Source: an uncultured Chlorobiaceae bacterium
Lineage (GTDB): Bacteria; Bacteroidota; Chlorobiia; Chlorobiales; Chlorobiaceae
Direction: 5' to 3'
Length of the DNA stretch: 64,000 bases
Assembly (NCBI GenBank): GCA_903820085.1
Contig: CAIJGA010000001.1
Coordinates: 1-64,000, forward strand
Below the pieces are notes generated by a model. That model worked only from the letters and a program-made list of their open reading frames with translations, did not search any database and was not told where the DNA came from. Below, in pieces: positions 45,788 through 56,470 of the stretch. Positions within the stretch are counted from its first letter, which is position 1. Each line of letters opens with the position of its first letter. The translations under genes were made by a program, and so were the position numbers.

Positions 45788-47719
45788 TCAGGCAAAGAGA
45801 CCCTTCATCGGCACAATAGGAAGCGGAACAGGCTTCAGCGACTCCTGACGGAAGATCGAGTTTGCAGCCATTCGCCCGGTGAAAGCAGCAGCTTCCATGA
45901 GAAAAACCGGCGCATCAACCTTGACCCAGTCTCCGGCAAGAAAAAGATTTGAAAAGGGCGTTTCAATACCGGGACGACGGGCGTGATCACCCGGAGCCCA
46001 CCTTGAAAAATTGGACTGCTGCATAAAGAGTTCCTGCAAAACCCTGGCACCAAGGGTTTCGGGAAACATGGTGTGCAGTTCCTGAAGCATCGTCGCCTTG
46101 ATCTCCCCTTCCGGCCTGATATCTTTCGGTGCAATGGCATAGGCATGCAGTTCAACAACCGTGCCTCCATGCTTTTTTGCCCACGAAATAAAGGGCTCCT
46201 GAAAATGCGAATAAAGTGTAATGGAATCGGTATAGGCATAGCCCGAAACGGTATAGAACGGGAACTCCGCCGTATCTATCGGCCGGTCAATCCAGAGGCG
46301 GTAGACAGCATAAGGATCAGCTTCACCGAGCGAAGCTACCTTCGACTCAAACTCAGGACGGTTCAATTGCGAACTCTTTACCAGCTCACGGATACCCCGC
46401 ACATTGGAGGCGACAATACAATAATCACAGGCAAGCAGTTCACCCTCCCCACCGCCAGAAACCCCTTCACGCTTCACCAGCAGCTTTCCGCCTTCAGGGA
46501 GAACGGCAAGCCTTGCAAGCGATGCCTTCGGCGGCCCGCTCACCGGAGTGCCTGAAGCGTCATAGCGACCGGCATGGCATGGACAGTAAAATCCGCCCGA
46601 AAGCACATCGGGGCTGACCGGGCACCCCATATGCGTGCATCGCCCGTCATAGGCAACATAACCGCTCCCTTTGCGACCAACCATAACCGGCACACCTTCG
46701 GCCGTAACAAATGAGGCAAATCCCTTTTGCGGAACATCTGAGGGATCAACGCTCAAAAAGAGGGCACTGCCGCTCTCCGGCGAATCCACCACAACCCCGG
46801 AAACTTTTTTGCCATCGACCTTGACGCTCCTTGCCGTACTCCCCTTCCGAAGCTTCACCCCAAGCTCCTTAAGCTTCGCCTCAAGAGGGTTGATGAGGGC
46901 GGTCATGCAGTCGCGATTGGTTATCTTGAAGGAGAGCCCTTCCGGACTGCCCATAAAATAAAAATGAAAATAGCGGAGAGCCTCTGCCGCCGACAAGACC
47001 TCCATACGGTTCATGGTTGCGTCAGAAAACGGATGCAGCACCGTATCAACAAATGCAGGAAGCGCCTCACCATTCCTGCAATAAGTCAAAAAATCAATAG
47101 CATCATACTTGCTGAAGGTCTTTTTGTACTCGTAGCGGAACAACTCCCCCGTCGAAAGCAGCCCTTTGGAATTTTTCAGAAAAGAGATCATATCAAGCCG
47201 GCGTGACTGCCCCACAATAGAGAGGACATTGAGGGGAAAGAGCTTCGGTGTCTGACCAAAAATCTCTTCAGGAGAGTTTTTAAAAATAACGGGATATCCT
47301 GGAGAGGCCGAAAAGACCTCATGCTTGACGCCTGCATAGGCAAACAGCTCATTGAGATTGTAATACTGGTCAAAAAAGCCATGAAAACCATGCTCCACCG
47401 GGAAATGCTCACCAAGAGCATCCAGATCCCAGCCGGTAAGCTTCCCTCCAAGTGCAGCAGAAGACTCGACAAGCGTCACCTCAAAACCCTTGCGAGCGAG
47501 CTCCATCGAAGCACTGATACCTGCCAGTCCCCCGCCAATAACCACTACCTTCTTTATTACCTCAAGCCTCTCCCTCCCATCCGCAACCTCATCACCCTTA
47601 CCGTAAAACTCCTTCCTCGGCTGATAATATCCAACCAGCCCTGCGGTTCCTGCTGCGACGACACCGGCACCAATACCGGTGCGCAGCAGCAGCTTTTTTA
47701 TAAACTCACGTCGTTCCAT
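45788..47719 (-). CDS. crtU: CrtU-type carotenoid desaturase/methyltransferase with embedded Rieske domain
   Basis: 643 residues. A twin-arginine-like start (MERREFIKK, then a hydrophobic stretch to about 30) precedes an FAD amine-oxidase fold: VVIGGGLAGISASMELA at about 58-74, EHGFHGFFDQYYNL, and the C-terminal NLFLAGDWVKVDAPVFLMEAA (quoted in part) typical of isorenieratene/chlorobactene synthases. In the middle (about 335-410) sits a complete Rieske [2Fe-2S] site, CTHMGC from C361 and CPCH from C379. CrtU converts the beta-ring of gamma- or beta-carotene to an aromatic phi-ring, giving chlorobactene or isorenieratene for chlorosomes. Another FAD-Rieske desaturase is the main alternative. 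Confidence 0.75.
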   Translation of the reverse strand: MERREFIKKLLLRTGIGAGVVAAGTAGLVGYYQPRKEFYGKGDEVADGRERLEVIKKVVVIGGGLAGISASMELARKGFEVTLVESSAALGGKLTGWDLDALGEHFPVEHGFHGFFDQYYNLNELFAYAGVKHEVFSASPGYPVIFKNSPEEIFGQTPKLFPLNVLSIVGQSRRLDMISFLKNSKGLLSTGELFRYEYKKTFSKYDAIDFLTYCRNGEALPAFVDTVLHPFSDATMNRMEVLSAAEALRYFHFYFMGSPEGLSFKITNRDCMTALINPLEAKLKELGVKLRKGSTARSVKVDGKKVSGVVVDSPESGSALFLSVDPSDVPQKGFASFVTAEGVPVMVGRKGSGYVAYDGRCTHMGCPVSPDVLSGGFYCPCHAGRYDASGTPVSGPPKASLARLAVLPEGGKLLVKREGVSGGGEGELLACDYCIVASNVRGIRELVKSSQLNRPEFESKVASLGEADPYAVYRLWIDRPIDTAEFPFYTVSGYAYTDSITLYSHFQEPFISWAKKHGGTVVELHAYAIAPKDIRPEGEIKATMLQELHTMFPETLGARVLQELFMQQSNFSRWAPGDHARRPGIETPFSNLFLAGDWVKVDAPVFLMEAAAFTGRMAANSIFRQESLKPVPLPIVPMKGLFA

Positions 47720-47830
47720 AAGATAAAGAGGGTGTTAAACCGAAGGTAAAATCTACTTTCCAACCGTTATATTTACTTTAACGATAAATAGTTACTTAAG
47801 CAACCCTCAGATACAAACCTTTATCGCACC

Positions 47831-48778
47831 ATGGCTGATACTTCCACCAATCTTGCCCGACTGATCCGCAAGGAGGCTGCGCGGCTCGGATTTGCGGCCA
47901 TCGGGTTTTCCTCTCCACTACCGCAACCGGTTTCCATGCAGCGCTATACCGCCATGATTCAGGAGCTGCGGCATGGGGAGATGAGCTATATGGAAAAGCA
48001 TATGGAGGAACGGGCAAATCCGGGATTGCTTTTGCCCGGCCTGCAAACCATCATTTCCGCAGCCATCAGCTATCATTACCCGGTCAGCTATGGCGATGTC
48101 CTCCCGAAAATTTCGAAATATGCACTCATCAATGACTACCACAGGGTTGTCAGGGCAAAACTTGAGGAGCTGCTGGCAGCAATAACCGTGCTTGTGGAGG
48201 GACCTCTCAATGCCAGCATAACGGTTGACAGCTCCCCTCTCTTTGAAAAAGGGTGGGCAGAAGAGGCTGGCATAGGGAAAACCGGGAAAAACACCTTGCT
48301 GAAGGTACCCTCTGCCGGCTCATATGTTTTTCTTGGAGAAATACTTGTAGACCGGGAGATACGCTCCGCAATACTTCCCCTTCCCAACTACTGCGGCAGT
48401 TGCAGCAACTGTCTTGAGCGTTGCCCTACCGGTGCATTGCTGGAACCGGGAAAAATTGACGCGTCAAAGTGCATTTCGTACCTGACGGTTGAGCTTAAAC
48501 GGGACTTTACGTCTGAAGAGGCGGCAATGATCGGCGACTGGCTGTTTGGATGCGATGTATGCCAGGAGGTCTGCCCCCATAACCTTCAGGCAAGCATCGC
48601 AGCTCACGAGTCGTTTGCTGTGCGGCAGAATCTCATCGGCATCACAACAGAGAGGGTTCTGAACCTCACCAAATCAGGCTTCCGTGAACTTTTTTACGGG
48701 ACCCCGATTTTCCGTATCGGCCTCAGACGTCTCAAACGCAATGCCCGGGCGGTTGCGGAAAATCTGAAAACGGCTTAA
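47831..48778 (+). CDS. queG: Epoxyqueuosine reductase QueG
   Basis: 315 residues. The N-terminal cobalamin-binding part is followed by two [4Fe-4S] sites, CGSCSNCLERCP and CDVCQEVCP. The SSPLFEKGWAEEAGIG block is characteristic. It reduces epoxyqueuosine to queuosine in tRNA, the last step of the pathway, using cobalamin. QueE, an early enzyme of the same pathway, is encoded at 57571-58242. Slightly shorter than E. coli QueG (379), which has an extra C-terminal repeat domain. Confidence 0.95.
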   Translation: MADTSTNLARLIRKEAARLGFAAIGFSSPLPQPVSMQRYTAMIQELRHGEMSYMEKHMEERANPGLLLPGLQTIISAAISYHYPVSYGDVLPKISKYALINDYHRVVRAKLEELLAAITVLVEGPLNASITVDSSPLFEKGWAEEAGIGKTGKNTLLKVPSAGSYVFLGEILVDREIRSAILPLPNYCGSCSNCLERCPTGALLEPGKIDASKCISYLTVELKRDFTSEEAAMIGDWLFGCDVCQEVCPHNLQASIAAHESFAVRQNLIGITTERVLNLTKSGFRELFYGTPIFRIGLRRLKRNARAVAENLKTA

Positions 48779-48808
48779 GAAAAAGAGAACAGACGGGATT
48801 AAACCGTC

Positions 48809-48848
48809 AGCCGCAACAATAGAAAATCAAGTTAAATTTGTTGCGGCT
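48809..48848. terminator. Hairpin between queG and aldo/keto reductase gene
   Basis: An 11-bp perfect stem, AGCCGCAACAA with TTGTTGCGGCT, around an 18-base AT-rich loop, centred between two convergent stops (48778 and 48859). It probably serves both. Confidence 0.55.
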
Positions 48849-48858
48849 ATGTAAAGAA

Positions 48859-49863
<1,005 letters not shown>

Positions 49864-49913
49864 ACTCTCCCTGCAGTTTTCTTGTCGGTTTATTGATTGT
49901 GTTTCGGAGTCTA

Positions 49914-49956
49914 TAAAAAAAGATCGGGAAGTACGGTTACTGTACAACCCCGATCT
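49914..49956 (-). terminator. Rho-independent terminator of purH
   Basis: On the minus strand AGATCGGG and CCCGATCT form a stem (49921-49928 with 49949-49956), with an inner GTAC/GTAC pairing, followed by a seven-T run at 49914-49920. It lies about 55 bp after the purH stop. Confidence 0.8.
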
Positions 49957-50009
49957 CTTTTGTTTTCTTTACTCCATGATAGTCGAAAGAATATCGTTCA
50001 TTCCCAAGA

Positions 50010-51587
50010 TCAGTGCTTGAAGTGACGCATACCGGTAAAGACCATGGCAAGGTTGTTGGCATCGGCTGCCTCAATGACCTCGTTATCGCGGATGGAACCG
50101 CCGGGCTGAATGACCGCTGTAACTCCCGCTTCAGCAGCAGCAAGCAGGCCGTCAGCAAAGGGGAAAAATGCATCAGAGGCCACAACCGATCCATGCAGGT
50201 CAAGGTTGACTTCAGAGGCCTTCCAGCGTGCAATTTTGGATGAGTCAACGCGCGACATCTGACCGGCACCGACACCGTATGTCTGACGGTTTTTGACATA
50301 GAGGATGGTGTTCGACTTGATATGCTTGCAGATCTTCCAGGCAAACATCAGGTCGGCAATCTCCTCTTCGGTCGGCTGGCGTTTGGTAACAACAGTCAAA
50401 TCCTCTTTTGCCACAATTTTGCTGTCACGTTCCTGAACGAGCATGCCGAATGGTGTGGACTTGAACTCCCAGCCGGCTTTAGGCAAGGCATTGGTTTGCA
50501 ACACAAGCCTGCGATCTTTTTTCTTCATCAGCATCTCCAGCACGCCATCTTCAAAAGCCGGGGCAATGAGAATTTCGGTAAAAATTTCATTGACCGCCTT
50601 GGCAGCTTCCATGTCGAGAGGACGGTTAAAGGCGATAATGCCGCCAAAAGGAGCCTGGGTATCGGTTGAAAATGCCCTGCGGTAGGCTTCGGCAAGCGTG
50701 GGGGCCTGCGCAACACCACAAGGGTTGGTATGTTTGACAATAACCACTGTCGGCTCCTCGCCACGGAACTCCTCGATCAGGGTTACTGCCGCAGCAATGT
50801 CGAGCATGTTGTTGTAGGAGAGCTCCTTGCCATGCAGCTTTTCGAAAAAGTCACCAAAAGAACGGGTGCCGTTCTCATCGGTCAGGCGATAAAGTCCTGC
50901 GCTCTGGTGCGGGTTCTCTCCGTAACGCATATCGAGCTCACGATCAAGGCTGACCGTCATCTTTGACGCCGCTGCATGCGGTGCTCCGCCGACTGCTCCG
51001 GCCAGGTAAGAGGCAATGGCACGGTCATAACGCGAGGTGAGTTCAAAAACCTTCAGGGCAAGAGTAAGGCGGGTCGCCCTTTTTGTTGCACCGTTATTCT
51101 CCTGCATCTCCTTCAGCACAAGCGCGTAATCGGCACTGTCGGTGACCACCGTTACCGATTCGTTGTTCTTGGCTGCACTGCGAAGCATCGAAGGGCCGCC
51201 GATATCAATATTTTCTATAGCATCCTCGAAGGTTACATCCGGCTTGGCCACCGTAGCCTCGAAAGGATAAAGGTTTACCACCACAAGATCAATAAAGCTG
51301 ATACCGTTCTCGGTTGCCTGTTTGACATGGTCCGGATTCTCCCGGACGGCAAGCAGTCCGCCGTGTATTTTCGGGTGGAGGGTTTTGACCCGCCCATCCA
51401 TGATTTCCGGAAATCCGGTAATCGTTGAAATCGAGGCTGCGCTGACTCCTGAATCCTGAAGCGACTTCAAGGTACCCCCAGTTGAGAAAATTTCAACGCC
51501 CATGCCACTCAACTCCCGGCAAAATTCAACAATACCGGTTTTATCAGATACAGAGACCAGCGCCCGCTTGATGACAGGATCAGACAT
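50010..51587 (-). CDS. purH: Bifunctional AICAR formyltransferase/IMP cyclohydrolase
   Basis: 525 residues. The N-terminal MGS-like cyclohydrolase domain (about 1-195) has [17 protein letters not shown] and [14 protein letters not shown]. The C-terminal transformylase domain has [18 protein letters not shown] (catalytic K-H) and the final [15 protein letters not shown]. It does the last two steps of IMP synthesis. purN and purF are elsewhere in the window, so the purine genes are scattered. The gene is monocistronic with its own terminator. Confidence 0.96.
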   Translation of the reverse strand: MSDPVIKRALVSVSDKTGIVEFCRELSGMGVEIFSTGGTLKSLQDSGVSAASISTITGFPEIMDGRVKTLHPKIHGGLLAVRENPDHVKQATENGISFIDLVVVNLYPFEATVAKPDVTFEDAIENIDIGGPSMLRSAAKNNESVTVVTDSADYALVLKEMQENNGATKRATRLTLALKVFELTSRYDRAIASYLAGAVGGAPHAAASKMTVSLDRELDMRYGENPHQSAGLYRLTDENGTRSFGDFFEKLHGKELSYNNMLDIAAAVTLIEEFRGEEPTVVIVKHTNPCGVAQAPTLAEAYRRAFSTDTQAPFGGIIAFNRPLDMEAAKAVNEIFTEILIAPAFEDGVLEMLMKKKDRRLVLQTNALPKAGWEFKSTPFGMLVQERDSKIVAKEDLTVVTKRQPTEEEIADLMFAWKICKHIKSNTILYVKNRQTYGVGAGQMSRVDSSKIARWKASEVNLDLHGSVVASDAFFPFADGLLAAAEAGVTAVIQPGGSIRDNEVIEAADANNLAMVFTGMRHFKH

Positions 51588-51933
51588 TTGCAGAAAATTT
51601 ATTTATTGATCGTTTTAAGAGCTCTTCGTAAAGCCGGAATCTAAGAAAAAATCCCCAATTATTTGAGGACACTCTACACCCGCCAAAACAGCAATGACGT
51701 CAAGTGCCTACCTCTCCTTTTACGGGAAGCAATCACTTGACGCCATTACCACGGAGGAAATGTTCCTGCAATATGACCCACGCCTTTACTCCATGCAGGT
51801 GATGGCTCACGGCGCTCAAACAAAAACAAGAAAGTTCTTCATCTGTCGGCTGATAGAGCGCCCTTGATTACAACTTGATGATATATCATCGCTATGCAGA
51901 CCGCAACGGGATACTCAAAACAACAGCTGCGAC
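51588..51933. other. Intergenic region upstream of purH
   Basis: 346 bp. No convincing gene. A 9-bp inverted repeat, CGTCAAGTG (51698-51706) and CACTTGACG (51734-51742), encloses 27 bp and could be an operator or a remnant. The right end is the 3' flank of the M15 peptidase gene. Confidence 0.5.
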
Positions 51934-52545
51934 CTATGCATAAACCGGCAAATCGCCAGCCACACGATTTCTCAACTCGGCCAGCATTTCCGATTCTTTC
52001 ATTTTTGACGCCCATCCGGGGCGAAGCTGGAAGTGAGGCTGATCAGAAATTGTTTTCCAGTTTCCTCCCCACTCTAAACCCATGTCTGTACCGAGAACAC
52101 CTACCGCCTTGTATTTTGGTGAATCACCGAGATACTTGTTTCCCTCAAAAACTCCGACATCGAAGGCAATCCCGAAGTTGTGATTTGAGTACCCTCCTTT
52201 TGCTTTGGTTACAATATTCCCCGGCGCAGTTCGGCCTTGGGCATAAAGTGCGTTTTGTTCAGCATAGGTCCGGAACCCGCAGATTATTTTTATGGTCATT
52301 CCGCTTAGGGCTGCCTTCTGGACAAGAGCTCTCGCCAGGGGCTGTACCTGAGGCAATAAGGTTGCGATAACCTTTTCACTTCTGGGATCAACAGGCGAAA
52401 GGTCGGGTGCCGGTGGAGTGTCGGGGAGTGTTGGGCTCACTATTTGCTTGTAGATAGCACCCCAGGTTTCCGGTCCGGCTTTGCCGTCCGCTTCGATGCC
52501 CAAAACGCCTTGAACTGAGGTGATCAGCTCTTCGATCTTCATCAT
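51934..52545 (-). CDS. M15 D-alanyl-/L-Ala-D-Glu peptidase with peptidoglycan-binding N-terminus
   Basis: 203 residues, no signal peptide. The first 35 residues (GVLGIEADGKAGPETWGAIYK) form a short PGBD-like unit. The rest is a VanY/CwlK-type M15 peptidase: GFRTYAEQNALYAQGR, the zinc ligands in SNHNFGIAFDVG (H and D), and the final zinc histidine in DQPHFQLRP. Such enzymes cut peptidoglycan stem peptides and are common as phage endolysins. No phage genes surround it, so it may be a domesticated lysin or a spore-like cell-wall hydrolase released by lysis. The enzyme class is firm. Confidence 0.88.
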   Translation of the reverse strand: MMKIEELITSVQGVLGIEADGKAGPETWGAIYKQIVSPTLPDTPPAPDLSPVDPRSEKVIATLLPQVQPLARALVQKAALSGMTIKIICGFRTYAEQNALYAQGRTAPGNIVTKAKGGYSNHNFGIAFDVGVFEGNKYLGDSPKYKAVGVLGTDMGLEWGGNWKTISDQPHFQLRPGWASKMKESEMLAELRNRVAGDLPVYA

Positions 52546-52649
52546 ATGCTCCGGTGAGAGTGATAGAAGCGGGAAGCCTTATCTACACTCTAATATAAAG
52601 AAACACGACCAATACATCAATAATACAAGGCACAAAAAAACGAACAAGT

Positions 52650-53609
52650 TTATTCTGTGATGACACATGAATGGACAAAGTCCACTACGGCATCGCACAT
52701 CTGTTCAATGCCAGGGTGCTCAATCGGATAGTGCCCGGCATTTTTAAGCATCACCACCTTTGTCGGCACGCGATTGATACGCCTGAGAAAAAGTTCACTC
52801 AGATGCAAGGGCGTCCAGGTATCTTTCTCTGGCTGGGTCAGTAAAATCGGACAACCGTCAAATGCTTCCGGTTCGACCATAGGCCTGTAAGAGGTGAGCG
52901 AACTGAGGAACTTCATGGTGACCCATTTGCCCGCCGATGTCTTGTCTTTCAGGCAAGCCTGGAGCGCGGCTTTATTGTTGACCAGTGCCGTCATTTTGCT
53001 CGCCAGACTCATCGGCATCCGTAGAGCTGCCAGTGGTGTTTTGGCTGCCAGGTGAGTCAACGGCACTCCGATACGACTCATAAGAAAATTCAGGGCGGTT
53101 TCATCTCGAACCTGTTGTTCCCGCTGGTCGAGGAAGGTCATGCCAACGATGCCCTTGACTTTTTTGTTGCGTGCTGCAATGTGCCAGGCAAGCATACCGC
53201 CCGCGCTGAGGCCGTAGAGGCCGATGGGACGTCCATCTTTTTGAAACTCGGCATCAACGAGATCACTGCCTGCCCGAACCCAATCGTCGTAAGTCACAAG
53301 CGAACCTGGCGCCACCCGGGTCATGCCATACTCAGGCATGTCAATGGCAATGGCTTCAAATCCGCGCTTGAACAGTGGGCGACCAAGAATGGTAGACATC
53401 TGACGTCCATTGGTGCCAACTCCATGAAACAGGATTACTTTTACCTTTGCCTGGGGATTGCGAAAGCAATCAAGGTGAATCTGGTGTTCCCGCCATGGCC
53501 ACCACTCTTCTGAAGGTTCATGGTCCCGATCAAACTGAAATTCTTTTGGAAGAAAGGCTTGAATTTCACGCCAGTTGGATTGCGTTTTGTATTCTCCGTT
53601 CATTTTCAT
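52650..53609 (-). CDS. Alpha/beta hydrolase
   Basis: 319 residues, no signal peptide. LFHGVGTNGRQM gives the oxyanion HG motif, GLSAGGML holds the nucleophile serine, DTWTPLHLS probably the acid, and NAGHYPIEH the catalytic histidine. A lid-like insertion lies between. The natural substrate is not recognisable; esterases and lysophospholipases are in the family. An ATG two codons downstream of the chosen start is also possible. It is next to the exported Psd-like gene on the same strand, so an action on lipids is conceivable, but this is only context. Confidence 0.82.
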   Translation of the reverse strand: MKMNGEYKTQSNWREIQAFLPKEFQFDRDHEPSEEWWPWREHQIHLDCFRNPQAKVKVILFHGVGTNGRQMSTILGRPLFKRGFEAIAIDMPEYGMTRVAPGSLVTYDDWVRAGSDLVDAEFQKDGRPIGLYGLSAGGMLAWHIAARNKKVKGIVGMTFLDQREQQVRDETALNFLMSRIGVPLTHLAAKTPLAALRMPMSLASKMTALVNNKAALQACLKDKTSAGKWVTMKFLSSLTSYRPMVEPEAFDGCPILLTQPEKDTWTPLHLSELFLRRINRVPTKVVMLKNAGHYPIEHPGIEQMCDAVVDFVHSCVITE

Positions 53610-53693
53610 ATCTGAGATGCAAGCATGTTGAGAAGAAATATGACGTCAAAACGGTATGTGCCTGTCCGGCAATTGAGATTTCTGATAATCGGA

Positions 53694-54980
53694 TCATTTT
53701 TTTATGGCAAGCTTGCCATAGGCTTCACCCATCAAAACGTGCCTATAGGCGCTATTGCTTTCTTGTGGAACTGTTAGGGTAAAATCAACCTTGCTTTGAA
53801 AGAGCATGACAATATCTGAACCGCCAAACAAGAAATATCCAAGCATATCTCCCTTTTTGACCGTCTTGCCTGCCTTGATTGTATCTTCAAAATTAACCGA
53901 TGATACCTGCGACATTCCAATCGGCAGCAGGGCGACCAAACCATACGTTTTGTTTTCGATAATGACACAGCCTCGTGTCTCGATATTTTGCCAGCCCGGA
54001 GTATTTGTGTCAAGAACATATTTTCTGGTCTTGGCATCCCATGTTATCATGCCGCCAACCGCATCGTCACCCGGAATAATGCGAACTTCTTTTATTGTTC
54101 CATCAAACGGAACATGATAGCGGTGATAATCGTCTACATCAAGGAATGTATGCGTTAACGTCCCGTTGGCAAATGCATTCCTGTACGCACTCTCTTTTCC
54201 AATAAGCTCAGCAACAGACTGAAATACAGTAGACTTGATTGCAATACCTTTTTGAGGGGCAATATTGGAATATGTATCAATGTTCCATACACCTTGAGGC
54301 TTTGAATCGGCAGGTGAGGAGATGATTGACGAGTCATGCGGAAATGCTATCGGTCGCTTATCAGGTGATTTCAGATGCCTTGCAAAAAAATCATTGAACG
54401 ACTTCCATTTTGAAGGATCTTCATACCAATCTTTTTGCAGTCCAAATCGCTTATCTGCTAAAGCCTTTTGATAGTACTCGTCTTTCCAGGAGCCCTCTTT
54501 GCTTAAATACACACCCCATTCTTTAACAAAATTGATTAGCCATGTACGATATGGCTCATGGTATTGGAGCGAATTATTGTAATAACCCTTATTTTTCAAT
54601 TCAGGAAGCGGCCGATCATTGACAAAGTAAAAATAATCCAGACTTTGGTCAATTTGATCGTACAGGCTTGAATAGGGAAGATTTGGCACAATTGACCAGG
54701 GCATTGCCTTTGCGGCCCAATCTATAAAACTGTAATATTCTTCTAGGGTATTAGCCGGGTTTGTTGCCCTGTCCGGATTAATGGCTTTTGCTTGTTCAAT
54801 TGACTCAACAAGCATTCTTTTTATTTCCGCGTTATGCTCCACCATAGTTACCAACTGTCGGGTAATTGGCTCAAGCTTTGTTGCTGTCGAATTTTTCTCA
54901 ATTGCCAGCGCGTTAATACTCAAAAACACACATAACGCAACAAGAAGAAACAACGAGGCTGGATTTTTCGTCGTTTTCAT
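53694..54980 (-). CDS. Exported phosphatidylserine-decarboxylase-like protein
   Basis: 428 residues. A Sec signal peptide at 1-26 (cleavage after ALA) precedes a PSDC-type N-terminal domain (about 85-200, with WYEDPSKWKSFNDFFARHLK, quoted in part). The catalytic domain contains DVDDYHRYHVPFDG, with the conserved histidine, and FGGSDIVMLFQ near the C-terminus. In the last motif G387-S388 matches the self-cleavage site that makes the pyruvoyl group. Canonical Psd makes phosphatidylethanolamine in the inner membrane and has no cleaved signal. Export and the extra domain suggest a different substrate, perhaps an amino acid or a surface lipid. The family is firm, the role open. Confidence 0.85.
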   Translation of the reverse strand: MKTTKNPASLFLLVALCVFLSINALAIEKNSTATKLEPITRQLVTMVEHNAEIKRMLVESIEQAKAINPDRATNPANTLEEYYSFIDWAAKAMPWSIVPNLPYSSLYDQIDQSLDYFYFVNDRPLPELKNKGYYNNSLQYHEPYRTWLINFVKEWGVYLSKEGSWKDEYYQKALADKRFGLQKDWYEDPSKWKSFNDFFARHLKSPDKRPIAFPHDSSIISSPADSKPQGVWNIDTYSNIAPQKGIAIKSTVFQSVAELIGKESAYRNAFANGTLTHTFLDVDDYHRYHVPFDGTIKEVRIIPGDDAVGGMITWDAKTRKYVLDTNTPGWQNIETRGCVIIENKTYGLVALLPIGMSQVSSVNFEDTIKAGKTVKKGDMLGYFLFGGSDIVMLFQSKVDFTLTVPQESNSAYRHVLMGEAYGKLAIKK

Positions 54981-55080
54981 AAAAATCTCTCCTGTAGAAA
55001 CCTATGTTTTATCTGATTGAATTATGCAAGTGACTGCCGTGCAGATCTTCGCATAATGAGTAGTTTCGGGGAATGATAAT

Positions 55081-55506
55081 TTATAACTCGGAAATTGCCT
55101 GATAAGGCTTGATATCGTTCCCGCTTGCATCGGATAATGGAAAGACTTTATTGCATGGCTTACAATAATAGCCCCAGCCTGTTATGTACTTATCATAACT
55201 TGAAATGGGTTTTTTGCAACTTGGACAATGTGGATTTTTATCCGAGTCCCAATATATCCCGTACTTTAGCCTGAAATCTATTTTTTTCTGAAAAACCCGA
55301 AACAAGCCAAGAAAAACAATATTCAGTACTAATGATGCCATCAGAAGAGATACCAGAAGTGATTTGGAGAGGCTTAACTCTATGGCCGGCATAAGAGCAG
55401 GTCCAACTACAGATGCGACCCAAATAACCAGTATACTTACAGAAATTGCCAGCCCTTCTGTGACTCTGGAAATAATTATCTCCTTAACTTTTTCTTTAAA
55501 TTTCAT
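55081..55506 (-). CDS. Hypothetical membrane protein with C-terminal zinc ribbon
   Basis: 141 residues. Two membrane helices at about 18-40 and 45-72 are followed by a cytoplasmic tail with CPSCKKPISSYDKYITGWGYYCKPC, in which CxxC pairs (about 93-96 and 115-118) would bind zinc. No named family is recognised. The gene is isolated, with flanks of 100 bp and over 400 bp. Composition and architecture support a real gene. Confidence 0.65.
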   Translation of the reverse strand: MKFKEKVKEIIISRVTEGLAISVSILVIWVASVVGPALMPAIELSLSKSLLVSLLMASLVLNIVFLGLFRVFQKKIDFRLKYGIYWDSDKNPHCPSCKKPISSYDKYITGWGYYCKPCNKVFPLSDASGNDIKPYQAISEL

Positions 55507-55942
55507 GCTTCCCTCTATCGCTTGATTTTACAGACTGATAATACTCGTGGAAGGAGGGTCGTGAGCATATTTAAGAGTTTTTACGACTATTATTACAGTA
55601 GATAAGGATAACGGTTATAAAAGTACAGAAAATATTAACAAAAAAAAGGATAACCCGGCATCCAGTTGAAAAGAAGTCCCGAAACCCAAACCGGAACAAC
55701 GACGTTTAAGGCAGCAAGACTTCTCATACAGACTGTGACAGTACCAAGGATTGTCACCACAAAAAAGTGCAGAACAGCAACCTGCTCAGAAAGCCCGGCA
55801 CTGGAGAAATGAACCTATAGAACGGATGGGCTGTTGTAAAACGTGTAAATAGCCAAGTTCTGAGGCAATGACGTGGTTAACCTCGCGATAATCGTGAATC
55901 GCGAAGAAACGAAACATCTATCAGCAAATAAAATAAACTCTT
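55507..55942. other. Intergenic region upstream of DinB-like gene
   Basis: 436 bp, AT-rich, no convincing gene. A small hairpin with arms TCGCGAT and ATCGCGA lies at 55883-55904, 38 bp before the DinB-like start codon. It may be a regulatory site for that gene. Confidence 0.5.
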
Positions 55943-56470
55943 ATGACGTGGAAACCGCTTCTTGAAAAACAACTTGAGGATGCCTTCAAGGTGGCAGAAC
56001 GACTGGTCAGGCTTCTTGATGAGAAAGATCTTGCATGGAAACCGACCCAGGGCAGCAATTGGATGACGACTGGACAGTTGCTCCTCCATATGGGAAAGTC
56101 ATGTGGCGTTCCCATGAAAGGATTCGCTACGGGAAATTGGGATATGCCAGCCCATAGTGACATGAATGAGAAGAAAACGGAAAAGAAGATGCCGCCCTCC
56201 TCCGAACAGCTTCAGGCCGTCAGCACCATCGATGATGCCCTGAAACTCCTCTCTTTCGACAAAGCCCTTGCTTTTGAAGCATTGAGCTCCTGCACTGAAG
56301 AAGAGCTGGATTCAAAACCGGCACCTGCCCCTTGGGATCCAACCCCTTTGAACCTCGGCTTGCGCATGCTCCAGATGATCGATCATCTGAACCAGCACAA
56401 AGCGCAGCTCTTCTACTACCTGAAGCTGCAAGGAAAACCGGTCAACACCTTCCATCTCTATGGCAAGTGA
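55943..56470 (+). CDS. DinB-like (DinB/YfiT superfamily) protein
   Basis: 175 residues, a four-helix bundle. The pattern LEDAFKVAERLVRLL...WKPTQGSNWMTTGQLLLHMGKSCG, then DHLNQHKAQLFYYLKLQGKPV, gives the histidines expected to bind a metal (H49, and the pair at about 152 and 156). Members act as metal-dependent enzymes, often on thiols such as glutathione or bacillithiol. The specific reaction is unknown. No linked genes point to a pathway. Confidence 0.8.
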   Translation: MTWKPLLEKQLEDAFKVAERLVRLLDEKDLAWKPTQGSNWMTTGQLLLHMGKSCGVPMKGFATGNWDMPAHSDMNEKKTEKKMPPSSEQLQAVSTIDDALKLLSFDKALAFEALSSCTEEELDSKPAPAPWDPTPLNLGLRMLQMIDHLNQHKAQLFYYLKLQGKPVNTFHLYGK

